From positions 5,332,001 through 5,396,000 of the forward strand of contig NZ_CP020809.1 in assembly GCF_002157835.1 (NCBI RefSeq): a DNA stretch of 64,000 nt, given 5' to 3'. The stretch comes from Mycobacterium dioxanotrophicus (GTDB lineage Bacteria > Actinomycetota > Actinomycetes > Mycobacteriales > Mycobacteriaceae). The notes below the pieces were generated by a model that worked only from the letters and a program-made list of their open reading frames with translations, searched no databases and was not told the DNA's origin. Positions 48,483-56,989 of this stretch are shown piece after piece (position 1 is the first letter of the stretch; each line of letters opens with the position of its first letter). Both the position numbers and the translations under genes were made by a program.

Positions 48483-49652
48483 TTACTTGAGCAGGGCGCG
48501 GCTCATGACCACGCGTTGGACCTGGTTGGTGCCTTCGTAGATCTGGGTGATCTTGGCATCGCGCATCATTCGCTCGACCGGGAAATCCACCGTGTAGCCC
48601 GCGCCGCCGAACAGCTGCACCGCATCGGTGGTCACCTCCATGGCAACGTCTGAGGCGAAACATTTCGACGCCGCCGAGATGAACCCGAGATTGGTCTCAC
48701 CGCGCTCGGCGCGCGCGGCAGCGTGATACACCATCAACCGGGCGGCCTCCAGCTTCATCGCCATATCGGCCAACATGAATTGCACGGCCTGGAAATCGCT
48801 GATCGACTGTCCGAACTGCTTGCGGTCCTTCGTATATGCGATCGCCGCATCCAAGGCCCCCTGCGCGACGCCCACCGCTTGGGCGCCGATGGTCGGGCGG
48901 GTGTGGTCCAGGGTGGCCAACGCCGTCTTGAACCCCGTGCCCGGATCTCCGATGATGCGGTCTCCCGGGATTCGGCAGTTCTCGAAATACAACTCGGTCG
49001 TCGGGGATCCCTTGATGCCCAGTTTGCGTTCCTTGGGACCCACGCTGAAGCCCTCGTCGTCCTTGTGCACGATGAACGCCGAAATGCCGTTGGCGCCCTT
49101 GTCCGGATCGGTCACCGCCATCACCGTGTACCAGGTGGACTTGCCGCCGTTGGTGATCCAGCACTTGGTTCCGTTGAGAATCCAGTCATCGCCATCGGCC
49201 TTGGCGCGGGTGCGCATCGACGCCGCATCCGAGCCGGCCTCCCGCTCGGACAAGGCATACGACGCCATTGCCGTCCCGTCGGCCAGCGACGGCAGCACCT
49301 GCTTCTTGAGGTCCTCGCTGCCGCGCAGGATCAACCCCATGGTGCCTAGCTTGTTGACCGCCGGGATCAGCGACGCCGAGCAGTCCACCCGGGCGACTTC
49401 CTCGATGACGATGCACGCCGCAACCGAATCGGCGCCCTGCCCGCCGTACTCCTCGGGCACATGCACCGCGTTGAACCCCGAGGCGTTCAGCGCCTGCAGA
49501 GCTTCCTCCGGGAAGCGCGCGTTCTCGTCGACGTCGGCGGCGTGCGGGGCAATTTCCTTCTCCGCCAGCGCCCTGATCGCCGCGCGAAGCTCCTGATGCT
49601 CCTCCGGCAGCTGAAACAGATCAAAAGACGGGTTACCGCCCCATGCAGCCAT
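48483..49652 (-). CDS. fadE25: Acyl-CoA dehydrogenase FadE25
   Basis: 389 aa flavin acyl-CoA dehydrogenase (Rv3274c). Signatures: ALSEREAGSDAASMRTRA and the C-terminal QLFGGAGYTVDFPVERMMRDAKITQIYEGTNQVQRVVMSRALL, the Glu of YEGTNQ being the usual catalytic base. The ATG at 49652 (MAAWGGNPSFDLFQL) follows AAGGAG. It is divergent from a TetR gene, with two dyad operator sites in between, so this regulator probably controls fadE25. Confidence 0.94.
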   Translation of the reverse strand: MAAWGGNPSFDLFQLPEEHQELRAAIRALAEKEIAPHAADVDENARFPEEALQALNASGFNAVHVPEEYGGQGADSVAACIVIEEVARVDCSASLIPAVNKLGTMGLILRGSEDLKKQVLPSLADGTAMASYALSEREAGSDAASMRTRAKADGDDWILNGTKCWITNGGKSTWYTVMAVTDPDKGANGISAFIVHKDDEGFSVGPKERKLGIKGSPTTELYFENCRIPGDRIIGDPGTGFKTALATLDHTRPTIGAQAVGVAQGALDAAIAYTKDRKQFGQSISDFQAVQFMLADMAMKLEAARLMVYHAAARAERGETNLGFISAASKCFASDVAMEVTTDAVQLFGGAGYTVDFPVERMMRDAKITQIYEGTNQVQRVVMSRALLK

Positions 49653-49738
49653 GATCTTCTCCTTCATGTTCAGCTCGTGGCTCGCTTGATTCCATCGTTG
49701 CCCGGGCTGCACATCGAGTACATCGCCCTGCTACTTTT

Positions 49739-49772
49739 GGTACTCAGTACCATATCATCGGAACTCAGTACC
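49739..49772. promoter_or_regulatory. Tandem 13-bp dyads, probable TetR operator for fadE25/tetR
   Basis: GGTACTCAGTACC (49739-49751), a perfect 6+1+6 palindrome, and GGAACTCAGTACC (49760-49772), one mismatch, spaced 21 bp start to start (two helical turns). They lie in the 136-bp gap between divergent fadE25 and tetR. Confidence 0.7.
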
Positions 49773-49788
49773 CGAAAGAGGTGCGCGC

Positions 49789-50442
49789 ATGGCCGGCCAG
49801 CCCAACACCCGAGAGCGCCTGGTGAGCGCGGCATTCGAACTGTTCGAAGAACGCGGGTACGAAGCCGCCAGCGTCGATGAGATCGCGGCCCGGGCACGGG
49901 TGGGACGCACCACCGCATTTCGTCAGTTCGGATCGAAAGAGGCGTTGATCTTTCCTGATCACGAGGCGTTGCTGCGCCGCGCCGACGAGAGATTGTCGAC
50001 GGTGCCGGCCGAAGCACTCCCGGCCGAAGTCATCGCGGTGGCAACCTCGGTATTCGAGCACTATCTCGCCGAGGGCGATCGGGCCCGGACGCGGTATCGG
50101 CTCACCCGCTCGGTACCTGCCCTGCGCGACTTCGAAACGGCGGTGGTGTCGCGGTATGCGCGGTTGTTCACCAAGCACCTGAGGGCGGCGCAAACCGGGG
50201 ACTGGACGGCGGACCTGCGCGCCGAACTATTCGCCAACGCCGTGGTGGCTGCACACAACCACGTTCTGCGCCGATGGCTGCGCGGGGACGTGCCCAATCC
50301 GCGGTCCGACCTGGCCGAGGCGCTGGCCGCGACATGGCCGATCTATCGGGGCGGCGGCGGCCGCACGGCGGTTGTGGTGATGTCGACCGATGAACCGATC
50401 GAGTCTCTGACACCCCGCATTCGCGGGCTGATCAGTGATTGA
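49789..50442 (+). CDS. TetR-family regulator divergent from fadE25
   Basis: 217 aa. The helix-turn-helix is RERLVSAAFELFEERGYEAASVDEIAARARVGRTTAFRQFGSKEALIF; the rest is an all-helical ligand domain. No ligand can be inferred; acyl-CoA is plausible from the neighbour. The ATG follows an AAAGAGG ribosome-binding site at 49776-49782. The two GGTACTCAGTACC-type dyads 17-50 nt upstream suggest autoregulation and control of fadE25. Confidence 0.9.
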   Translation: MAGQPNTRERLVSAAFELFEERGYEAASVDEIAARARVGRTTAFRQFGSKEALIFPDHEALLRRADERLSTVPAEALPAEVIAVATSVFEHYLAEGDRARTRYRLTRSVPALRDFETAVVSRYARLFTKHLRAAQTGDWTADLRAELFANAVVAAHNHVLRRWLRGDVPNPRSDLAEALAATWPIYRGGGGRTAVVVMSTDEPIESLTPRIRGLISD

Positions 50443-50447
50443 CGACC

Positions 50448-50471
50448 GGCGCGGGGGCTGACCCCCGCGCC
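50448..50471. terminator. Hairpin between convergent tetR and purE
   Basis: A perfect 10-bp GC-rich stem (50448-50457 with 50462-50471) with loop CTGA, 5 nt from each stop codon. Confidence 0.65.
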
Positions 50472-50475
50472 TTGG

Positions 50476-50994
50476 TCAGCTGTCGCCGAGCAGGCGCTCG
50501 CGCAGTGCAGCGTCTTTGGCCAGCACCATGGCCTCCAGATCGGCCTGGAATGCCGACATGCGCGCCCGCAGTGCGGTGTCCGCGGCACCGAGGATGCGCA
50601 CGGCCAGCAGCCCCGCGTTGCGGGCGCCGCCGATCGAGACCGTGGCGACCGGCACACCGGCGGGCATCTGGACGATGGACAGCAACGAATCCATGCCGTC
50701 GAGCCTGGCCAGCGGCACCGGAACACCGATCACGGGCAGCGGTGTGGCCGAGGCCACCATGCCGGGCAGATGAGCTGCCCCGCCGGCCCCGGCGATGATC
50801 ACCTCGATGCCGCGGTCGGCCGCACCTTTGGCGTAGTCGAGCATCCGCCCCGGCGTGCGATGTGCCGAGACGACCCCGACCTCGAACGGGACCTCGAACT
50901 CGGCCAGCGCGGTGGCCGCGTCGGACATCACCGACCAGTCGCTGTCGCTGCCCATGATGAGCCCGACGCGGGGCTGATTCGCCTCACTCGGCAT
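50476..50994 (-). CDS. purE: N5-carboxyaminoimidazole ribonucleotide mutase PurE
   Basis: 172 aa class I PurE, converting N5-CAIR to CAIR in purine synthesis. Motifs: [39 protein letters not shown] and [24 protein letters not shown]. The ATG at 50994 overlaps the purK end by 11 nt; a longer start at 51009 (MDGIHMPSE) is possible. Partner of PurK upstream. Confidence 0.95.
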   Translation of the reverse strand: MPSEANQPRVGLIMGSDSDWSVMSDAATALAEFEVPFEVGVVSAHRTPGRMLDYAKGAADRGIEVIIAGAGGAAHLPGMVASATPLPVIGVPVPLARLDGMDSLLSIVQMPAGVPVATVSIGGARNAGLLAVRILGAADTALRARMSAFQADLEAMVLAKDAALRERLLGDS

Positions 50995-52201
50995 GTGAAT
51001 CCCATCCATCGGTCCACTCCGCGTGCGACAGCCAATGCGCTGCGCGGACCGCCCGCTCCCGCAGGTCGGTCACGTCGGAACCGAGCATGTTGACGTGCCC
51101 GATCTTGCGGCCGGGCCGCTCCCCCTTGCCGTACAGGTGCACCTTGGCCTCGGGCATCCGGGCGAACAGGTGATGCATGCGCTCATCCATCGACATGGCC
51201 GGTGTCTCCGGGGCGCCGAGCACGTTGGCCATCACCGTCACGGGTGCGATGGCCGAGGTGTCGCCGAGGGGGTAGTCCAGTACCGCACGCAGATGCTGCT
51301 CGAACTGGCTGGTGACGGCGCCGTCCATGGTCCAGTGCCCGGAGTTGTGCGGTCGCATCGCGAGCTCGTTGACCAGCAGCTTGCCGTCGACCGTCTCGAA
51401 CAACTCGACGGCAAGCACACCGACGACACCGAGTTCGTTGGCCAGTCGCAGGCCGAGTTCCTGCGCCTCGGCGCCCAGCTCGTCGGACAAGCCGGGTGCC
51501 GGGGCGTAGGCCTCGACACAGATGCCGTTGCGCTGCACGGTCTCCACGACCGGCCACGCAGCACCTTGCCCGAACGGCGAACGCGCGACCAGCGCCGCGA
51601 GCTCCCGGCGCATCTCCACCCGTTCCTCGGCAAGCACGGGCACCCCGTCGGCCAGATAGCCCGCCACGATCTCGCGGGCCTTCTCCATGTCGTCGGCCAT
51701 CGACACGCCCTTGCCGTCGTAGCCGCCGCGGATGGTCTTGATCACCACAGGACCGTCGATCCGGCGCACGAACGCCTCGACGTCCTCGACCGAGGTGATC
51801 TCGGTGTACCGCGGCACCGGGGCACCGAGGGCCTCGAGGCGGCGACGCATCAACAACTTGTCCTGTGCGTGGACCAGCGCCTGCGGCGGGGGCGCCACGG
51901 TGACACCCTCGGCAACCAGCTTTTCCAGGTGCTCGGTGGGCACATGCTCGTGGTCGAAAGTCAGCACCGAGGCGCCCTTGGCGGCCTGGCGCAGCGCATC
52001 GAGGTCGGTGTGCGACCCGAGGACGACGTCGGGTGTGACCTGGGCGGCGGGTTCGTCGGTCCCGTGGGCCAGGACCCGCAGGGTCTGGCCCAGCGCGATG
52101 GCCGCCTGGTGTGTCATCCGGGCGAGCTGACCACCGCCGATCATCACGACGACCGGGCTGTTAGGTGTATTCGGCACGGTGTACATCGTGTCATGTGGCA
52201 T
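50984..52201 (-). CDS. purK: N5-carboxyaminoimidazole ribonucleotide synthase PurK
   Basis: 405 aa ATP-grasp enzyme making N5-CAIR from AIR, ATP and bicarbonate. N-terminal [40 protein letters not shown]-grasp core [14 protein letters not shown] and [31 protein letters not shown]. The start is somewhat uncertain; Met codons at 52201 and 52186 are both possible. Divergent from the GtrA gene by 99 bp. Confidence 0.94.
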   Translation of the reverse strand: MPHDTMYTVPNTPNSPVVVMIGGGQLARMTHQAAIALGQTLRVLAHGTDEPAAQVTPDVVLGSHTDLDALRQAAKGASVLTFDHEHVPTEHLEKLVAEGVTVAPPPQALVHAQDKLLMRRRLEALGAPVPRYTEITSVEDVEAFVRRIDGPVVIKTIRGGYDGKGVSMADDMEKAREIVAGYLADGVPVLAEERVEMRRELAALVARSPFGQGAAWPVVETVQRNGICVEAYAPAPGLSDELGAEAQELGLRLANELGVVGVLAVELFETVDGKLLVNELAMRPHNSGHWTMDGAVTSQFEQHLRAVLDYPLGDTSAIAPVTVMANVLGAPETPAMSMDERMHHLFARMPEAKVHLYGKGERPGRKIGHVNMLGSDVTDLRERAVRAAHWLSHAEWTDGWDSHAE

Positions 52202-52300
52202 TCACGTGTTCGTCACGGCCACCGCATTGACCTGCTGTTAAGGCTTGGCGGCAGGCAACGATGCGGCAAGTGACAGGTTGTTTACGTACACTGCGTAGTT

Positions 52301-52963
52301 GTGTCCTTTGCCGATGCGACGATCGCACGACTACCGCGATTCGTCCGTCCGTTCGCCGAACGTCATCACGAACTGATCAAGTTCGCGATCGTCGGGGCGA
52401 CGACGTTCGTCATCGACTCGGCGATTTTCTACACCCTCAAGCTCACGGTGTTGGAGCCCAAACCGGTCACTGCGAAGATCATCGCGGGCATCGTCGCGGT
52501 GATCGCGTCCTACATTCTCAACCGCGAATGGAGCTTCCAGAACCGCGGCGGCCGGGAACGCCACCACGAAGCGCTGCTGTTCTTCGCGTTCAGTGGTGTT
52601 GGCGTCCTGTTGTCGATGCTCCCGCTGTATTTCTCCAGTTACGTGCTGGGGTTGCGGGTGCCGGAAGTCTCCTTGACGGTCGAGAACATCGCCGACTTCA
52701 TCTCGGCCTACATCCTGGGCAACCTGCTGCAGATGGCCTTCCGTTTCTGGGCGTTCCGTCGCTGGGTGTTCCCCGACGAGTTCGTCGACAACCCCGAACT
52801 GGCGCTGGAGTCCACCTTCACCGGTGGTGGTATCGCCGAAGCGTTCGAAGATCACGCGGAGCATCAGCGACAGACGAGCACTGTCACTCCGTTACGTCGG
52901 CCCGGCCGGCGCAACCGTCAGCTCGGGGACTCCTCGGAGCCCAGGGTGTCGAAAACTTCGTGA
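52301..52963 (+). CDS. GtrA-family membrane protein (Rv3277-like)
   Basis: 220 aa with four hydrophobic helices (HELIKFAIVGATTFVIDSAIFYTL; TAKIIAGIVAVIASYILNREWSF; EALLFFAFSGVGVLLSMLPLYFSSYV; ISAYILGNLLQMAFRFWAFRRWVF), the GtrA/DPMS accessory fold that moves polyprenyl-linked sugars across the membrane. Basic C-terminal tail. The GTG at 52301 has a TACACT hexamer 8 nt upstream, suggesting a leaderless transcript. Its 3' end overlaps the PH-domain gene on the opposite strand by 46 nt. Confidence 0.88.
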   Translation: MSFADATIARLPRFVRPFAERHHELIKFAIVGATTFVIDSAIFYTLKLTVLEPKPVTAKIIAGIVAVIASYILNREWSFQNRGGRERHHEALLFFAFSGVGVLLSMLPLYFSSYVLGLRVPEVSLTVENIADFISAYILGNLLQMAFRFWAFRRWVFPDEFVDNPELALESTFTGGGIAEAFEDHAEHQRQTSTVTPLRRPGRRNRQLGDSSEPRVSKTS

Positions 52964-53436
52964 TACAGCAGTGAGTGCACCCGCTCCACGCGGGGAATGT
53001 CGTGGAACTCCAGCGGATCCTGTGACGCCGATTCGATGATCAGCGTTCCGGTGCGCAGCAGCCGATCGCTCAGGCCGTGCCGGAATTCGACACTGTTGAT
53101 CCGTGCCAGCGGAATGTCGATGCCTGCGCGGGTCAGTACGCCGTGGCGATACATCACCCGTCGATCGGTGATGACGAAGTGGGTGGTCCACCAGTTCAGA
53201 AACGGCCAGACCGTCAGCCAGCCGACGACGATCAACCAGATCGCGCCGATCACGATGAACAACACATTCTTGGCGGTCGACTGCCAGTCGGTGGTGTTGA
53301 CCACCGCGGCCGCGAACGCAGCGACCGCGCTGGCGAGCACCAGCACCACCACCGCGCCGATCAGGCGCTTCCAGTGCGGGTGTCGGTGCAGGACCACCTG
53401 CTCGTCGTTGGCCAGCACGTTGTGCGGGTAACCCAC
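52918..53436 (-). CDS. Bacterial PH-domain membrane protein (Rv3278c-like)
   Basis: 172 aa. Two N-terminal hydrophobic helices (LIGAVVVLVLASAVAAFAAAVV and VLFIVIGAIWLIVVGWLTVW) followed by a bPH2 domain (THFVITDRRVMYRHGVLTRAGIDIPLARINSVEFRHGLSDRLLRTGTLIIESA). Function unknown. The end overlaps the convergent GtrA gene. It is 9 nt downstream of birA on the same strand (Rv3279c-Rv3278c order). Confidence 0.85.
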   Translation of the reverse strand: MGYPHNVLANDEQVVLHRHPHWKRLIGAVVVLVLASAVAAFAAAVVNTTDWQSTAKNVLFIVIGAIWLIVVGWLTVWPFLNWWTTHFVITDRRVMYRHGVLTRAGIDIPLARINSVEFRHGLSDRLLRTGTLIIESASQDPLEFHDIPRVERVHSLLYHEVFDTLGSEESPS

Positions 53437-53445
53437 GGCAGCACC

Positions 53446-54246
53446 CTACGGTTCGTCGGGACGGAGATGGGTGATGTCACCGGCGGACACCGTCACCTGC
53501 TCGCTGCCCGTGTCGATGACCAGCCGGCCCAGCTCGTCGATCGCCTCGGCGACGCCGACCACGGTCTGATCGCCGGGCATGATGGCACGGACCCGGGTGC
53601 CGACGGTCACGCTGCGACTCAGATAGTCGCCGGCCAAGGTGGAATCGCCGCGGCGCCACGCATCGATGCGTGCAGCCAGGTGCCGAAGCAGCACCTGTGC
53701 CAACGGGTTGCGATCCACCGTGGCGGCACCGAGTTGCGTCAGCGACGTGGCCCGTGGGTCGGGGGCCTCTTCGGCGGTCATGGTCGCGTTCAGGCCGAGT
53801 CCGACCACGATGACCTGGGACGGCGACGCCACCTCGGACAGGATGCCTGCCAGTTTGCCGCCGTCGGGACCGACCAGCACATCGTTGGGCCATTTGAGGC
53901 CGACGCGCACGCCGGTGACCTCGGCGACCGCGTCGACGACGGCGACGCCGGTCGCCAGCGGCAGCCAGCCCCACGTTTCGACGGGGAACCCGGAGGCGTC
54001 CACGCCGACCGACACCGACAGTTGTGAGCGCGCCGGCGCCGACCAGTGTCTGCCGTGCCTGCCGCGGCCTTCGCTCTGATATTCGGCGAACAACACGCTG
54101 CCTGCGATGTCCTCACCGGCAGCAGCCCTGGCCAGCAGGTCGGCGTTGGTGGATCCGGTTTCCTCGACGACGTCGACGCGCCGCCACGGCAGGCCGGCCA
54201 GCCCGTCGCGCAGCACCGTCACGTCCAGTGGTGGCCTGGTGTTCAT
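53446..54246 (-). CDS. birA: Biotin-[acetyl-CoA-carboxylase] ligase
   Basis: 266 aa biotin protein ligase attaching biotin to acyl-CoA carboxylase AccA subunits, without an N-terminal DNA-binding domain. Motifs: DVVEETGSTNADLLARA, AEYQSEGRGRHGRHWSAP (biotinyl-AMP loop), GLKWPNDVLVGPDGGKLAGIL and VVGLGLNATM. In M. tuberculosis it is directly divergent from accD5; here five steroid-type genes and a PucR gene separate the two. Confidence 0.93.
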   Translation of the reverse strand: MNTRPPLDVTVLRDGLAGLPWRRVDVVEETGSTNADLLARAAAGEDIAGSVLFAEYQSEGRGRHGRHWSAPARSQLSVSVGVDASGFPVETWGWLPLATGVAVVDAVAEVTGVRVGLKWPNDVLVGPDGGKLAGILSEVASPSQVIVVGLGLNATMTAEEAPDPRATSLTQLGAATVDRNPLAQVLLRHLAARIDAWRRGDSTLAGDYLSRSVTVGTRVRAIMPGDQTVVGVAEAIDELGRLVIDTGSEQVTVSAGDITHLRPDEP

Positions 54247-54273
54247 CGCGGTCAGCTTACGGCCAAGCCGACG

Positions 54274-55401
54274 TCAACCGGCGGTAGTACTCGCCTTCGC
54301 CGCCATGTTCTCGGCGACTTCCTGCTGCCAGAGGTCGTTGGCGTGGGTGGTGTCGACCTCCTGCTCGAAGCGCGCTGTCATGTCCGGCTGGACGTCGGCG
54401 AGGTCGACGTAAAACTGCTCGTACCAACGGCGATGCTGATAGACCGGGCCGTCCTCCTCGGTGAGCAGTGGATTCTCGATGCGGGTCTTGTTCTTCCAGA
54501 TCTCGACGTCCTCCATGAAGCCGTCGCCGAAGGTGCGGCTCATCGTGGCCGCGAGCTTCTCGGCCTTCTCCGGTGGCAGTCCGGGATTGCGCTGGACCGC
54601 GACGCCCCACTGCAGCACGAACGAGTCGTGGGTGACCGGGTAGTGGCAGTTGATGAGGGCGATCTCGACCGTGAATTGCGGTGCGAGATCGTTGTGCAGC
54701 CAGTTGATCATGTAAGCGGGCCCGAAATACGTTGCCTCGGAACGCAAGTAGGTGCCGTCCCAGAGTTCTCGGGTGGCGTAGTCGGGACGTGGCTTCGATT
54801 CCATGAACTGACTGGCGGTGTGGCCTTCGATGACGTTCTTGAAGAACGTCGGGTAGGCGTGGTGGATGTAGAAGAAGTGCGCCATGTCGACGTTGTTGTC
54901 CACGATCTCGCGGCAGTTCGATCCCTCGATGAGGATCGAATTCCATTGCCACGGCGACCAGATGCCCTCGTGGTAGCCATCGATGGTCGGTGGAAGCAGC
55001 TCCGTCGGCGGGGTCGACCCCTCGGGGTCGTGCCACACCAGCAACTGACCGTTGACCTCGTGGACCGGCCAGCTGCGCGTACGTGCCAGGCGCGGCGTGC
55101 GTTTGGCATAGGGCACCAGCTTGCACTTGCCGTCGCCACCCCACCGCCAGTCGTGGAACGGGCAGGCCAGGTTGTCGTCCTTGACCGTTCCCATCGACAG
55201 GTCACCGCCCATGTGCCGGCAGTACGAATCGAGTACGTGCAGTGCACCGGCCGAGTCGGCGTACACCACGAGCTTGGTGCCGAATGCCTCGATACCGTGC
55301 GGCTGCCCGTCGCGGAAATTCTCGGCCAGGCCCAGGCAGTGCCAACCTCGGGCGTACCGGGTCATCGGTGTGCCTGCATCGATTTCACGGATGTCACTCA
55401 T
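54274..55401 (-). CDS. Rieske oxygenase, 3-ketosteroid 9alpha-hydroxylase KshA homolog
   Basis: 375 aa Rieske non-haem iron oxygenase. Cluster ligands: YCRHMGGDLSMGTV and CPFHDWRW (C-x-H...C-x2-H). The catalytic iron site lies near NNVDMAHFFYIHHAYPTFF. The overall sequence is close to M. tuberculosis KshA (Rv3526), e.g. TRYARGWHCLG, EAFGTKLVV, SEATYFGPAYMINWLHN and VYQHRRWYEQFYVDLADV. It needs a reductase (KshB) not encoded in the window. Its ATG overlaps the KstD-like stop by 8 nt. It is last in an operon with KstD, FadD and NTF2-like genes. Confidence 0.88.
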   Translation of the reverse strand: MSDIREIDAGTPMTRYARGWHCLGLAENFRDGQPHGIEAFGTKLVVYADSAGALHVLDSYCRHMGGDLSMGTVKDDNLACPFHDWRWGGDGKCKLVPYAKRTPRLARTRSWPVHEVNGQLLVWHDPEGSTPPTELLPPTIDGYHEGIWSPWQWNSILIEGSNCREIVDNNVDMAHFFYIHHAYPTFFKNVIEGHTASQFMESKPRPDYATRELWDGTYLRSEATYFGPAYMINWLHNDLAPQFTVEIALINCHYPVTHDSFVLQWGVAVQRNPGLPPEKAEKLAATMSRTFGDGFMEDVEIWKNKTRIENPLLTEEDGPVYQHRRWYEQFYVDLADVQPDMTARFEQEVDTTHANDLWQQEVAENMAAKASTTAG

Positions 55402-56989
55402 GGCAGATTCCTCGGTTCTTCGCGCAAGCGCTCATCGCATCTCCCACATTCCTGCCTAGCATGTCTTTGACCGCCAGGTGGCTGAACAGCATGCTGGTGC
55501 CGATCGGATTTCCGCCGCCCGGGTAGGCGGTGCCGCTGGGAGCGGCCATCGTGTTGCCCGCCGCGTACAGACCGTCGATCACAGCGCCCGTGGTGTCGAG
55601 CACCCGCGCGGCGGTGTCGGTGCGCAACCCGCCTTTGGTGCCCAGATCGGACACTCCGAACGCGGCGGCGTGAAACGGTCCTCGGTCGATGGCCACCAGT
55701 GGCGAAGCACCTCCGGAGAAGGCCCGGTCATACGGTTCGTCGCCGCGGCCGAAGTCCTCGTCGACGCCACTGGCGACGAACGTGTTGAACCGCTCGACGG
55801 TGGCGGTGAGCGCCTCGCCCGGCACGCCGATCTTCTCGGCGAGCTCGGCGAGCGTGTCCGCGGTGTGCCACAGCCCGGCCTCGACGTAGCGATTCTGTTG
55901 GAGCAGTGAGACATTGGTGGCCTTGATGGGCGGCACGAGTCCTTCTTTGTCGTCGTAGACCATCCAGAACGGCAGCGTCATCGCGCCGTCGGCGAGCCGC
56001 TGCAGCACGGCGCGACCGATCCGGTCATAGGCCGCCGACTCGTTGACGAACCGACATCCGTTCTGGTCGACGAAGATGCCGCCGGTGAACCACAGGGCGA
56101 ACGCCGACCGGCCGTCCGGGTGGGTCAGTCCAGGTGACCACCAGGCCTGGTCCATCAGGTCGACGTCGGCGCCCACGGCGATGCCTGCTTCGTGGGCCTG
56201 GCCGCGATTTCCCCACGGCCCCATGGTGTCCCGCGCGGTACCGGGCACGCCGTAGCGGGCCCGCAATGCATCGTTGCTCTCGAATCCGCCCGCGGCGAGC
56301 AGCACACCGCGGCGCGCCCGGATAGCCCGGCGCACGCCGTCGGACTCGACGACGGCGCCGGTCACGCGGCCGTCGGACCGGACCAGTTCGACCAGGGCCG
56401 TGTTGAGCCGCAACACCGCGTTCGGGTGCTGCTCGATGGCTTTCAGGAACCGGGCGATCAGAGCGCGCCCACCGATGAAATAGTCGTCGGGCTGCGTGGC
56501 GCCCAGGCGGTCGGCGTCCAGCGGGCCGCGCACCAACTCCCGCAGGTGCGGCGCCTTGGCCACCTTGAGTGGGCGTGCCGCGATGTGCCGCTGCCCGTCG
56601 GCACGTGCCTTCGGCGCCTTGCCGAAGTAGTCGGGCCACGGCAACGCCGCGAATTTCAGGTTGTCGTCGGCCTCGAGGTATTCGATGAGGCCGGCGCCGC
56701 CGCGTACGTATACATCCTGCAGCTCCCGTGGGGTGCGGTCCCCGACGACGGCGTGGTAGTACTCCAGCGCGTCCTCGATGGTGTCGTCGGTGCCGTCCCG
56801 CTGCAGTACCGGGTTGCGCGGGAACCAGACTCCCCCGCCGCCGGAATACGCTGTGGTGCCACCGAATTTGTCGGTGGCCTCCACCAGGATCACGTCGAGG
56901 CCCTCGCGCGCAGCGGTGTACGCGCCGGTGACCCCTCCGCCACCGGATCCGGCGACCAGCACATCACAGTCTTCGTCCCACGTCGTCAT
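55394..56989 (-). CDS. 3-ketosteroid delta1-dehydrogenase-like flavoprotein
   Basis: 531 aa FAD-dependent steroid dehydrogenase (KstD/3-oxosteroid family). FAD motif CDVLVAGSGGGGVTGAYTAAREGLDVILVEATDKFGGTTAYSGGGVWFP. The C-terminal signature is YAAGNTMAAPSGTAYPGGGNPIGTSMLFSHLA, with the Tyr and Gly that activate the substrate carbonyl in KstD. The last residues (MSACAKNRGICHE) derive from the inserted 21-bp repeat, so the ancestral stop was probably earlier. It overlaps the FadD gene by 4 nt upstream and kshA downstream. Confidence 0.88.
   Translation of the reverse strand: MTTWDEDCDVLVAGSGGGGVTGAYTAAREGLDVILVEATDKFGGTTAYSGGGGVWFPRNPVLQRDGTDDTIEDALEYYHAVVGDRTPRELQDVYVRGGAGLIEYLEADDNLKFAALPWPDYFGKAPKARADGQRHIAARPLKVAKAPHLRELVRGPLDADRLGATQPDDYFIGGRALIARFLKAIEQHPNAVLRLNTALVELVRSDGRVTGAVVESDGVRRAIRARRGVLLAAGGFESNDALRARYGVPGTARDTMGPWGNRGQAHEAGIAVGADVDLMDQAWWSPGLTHPDGRSAFALWFTGGIFVDQNGCRFVNESAAYDRIGRAVLQRLADGAMTLPFWMVYDDKEGLVPPIKATNVSLLQQNRYVEAGLWHTADTLAELAEKIGVPGEALTATVERFNTFVASGVDEDFGRGDEPYDRAFSGGASPLVAIDRGPFHAAAFGVSDLGTKGGLRTDTAARVLDTTGAVIDGLYAAGNTMAAPSGTAYPGGGNPIGTSMLFSHLAVKDMLGRNVGDAMSACAKNRGICHE
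55416..55436 (-). repeat. Copy of the 21-bp operon-junction repeat (kstD/kshA)
   Basis: GATGAGCGCTTGCGCGAAGAA in sense with the operon, between the natural end of the KstD-like fold and the kshA ATG. It is read as part of the last codons of the KstD-like ORF (DAMSACAKN) and is followed by GAGGA, which can serve as the kshA ribosome-binding site. Confidence 0.85.
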
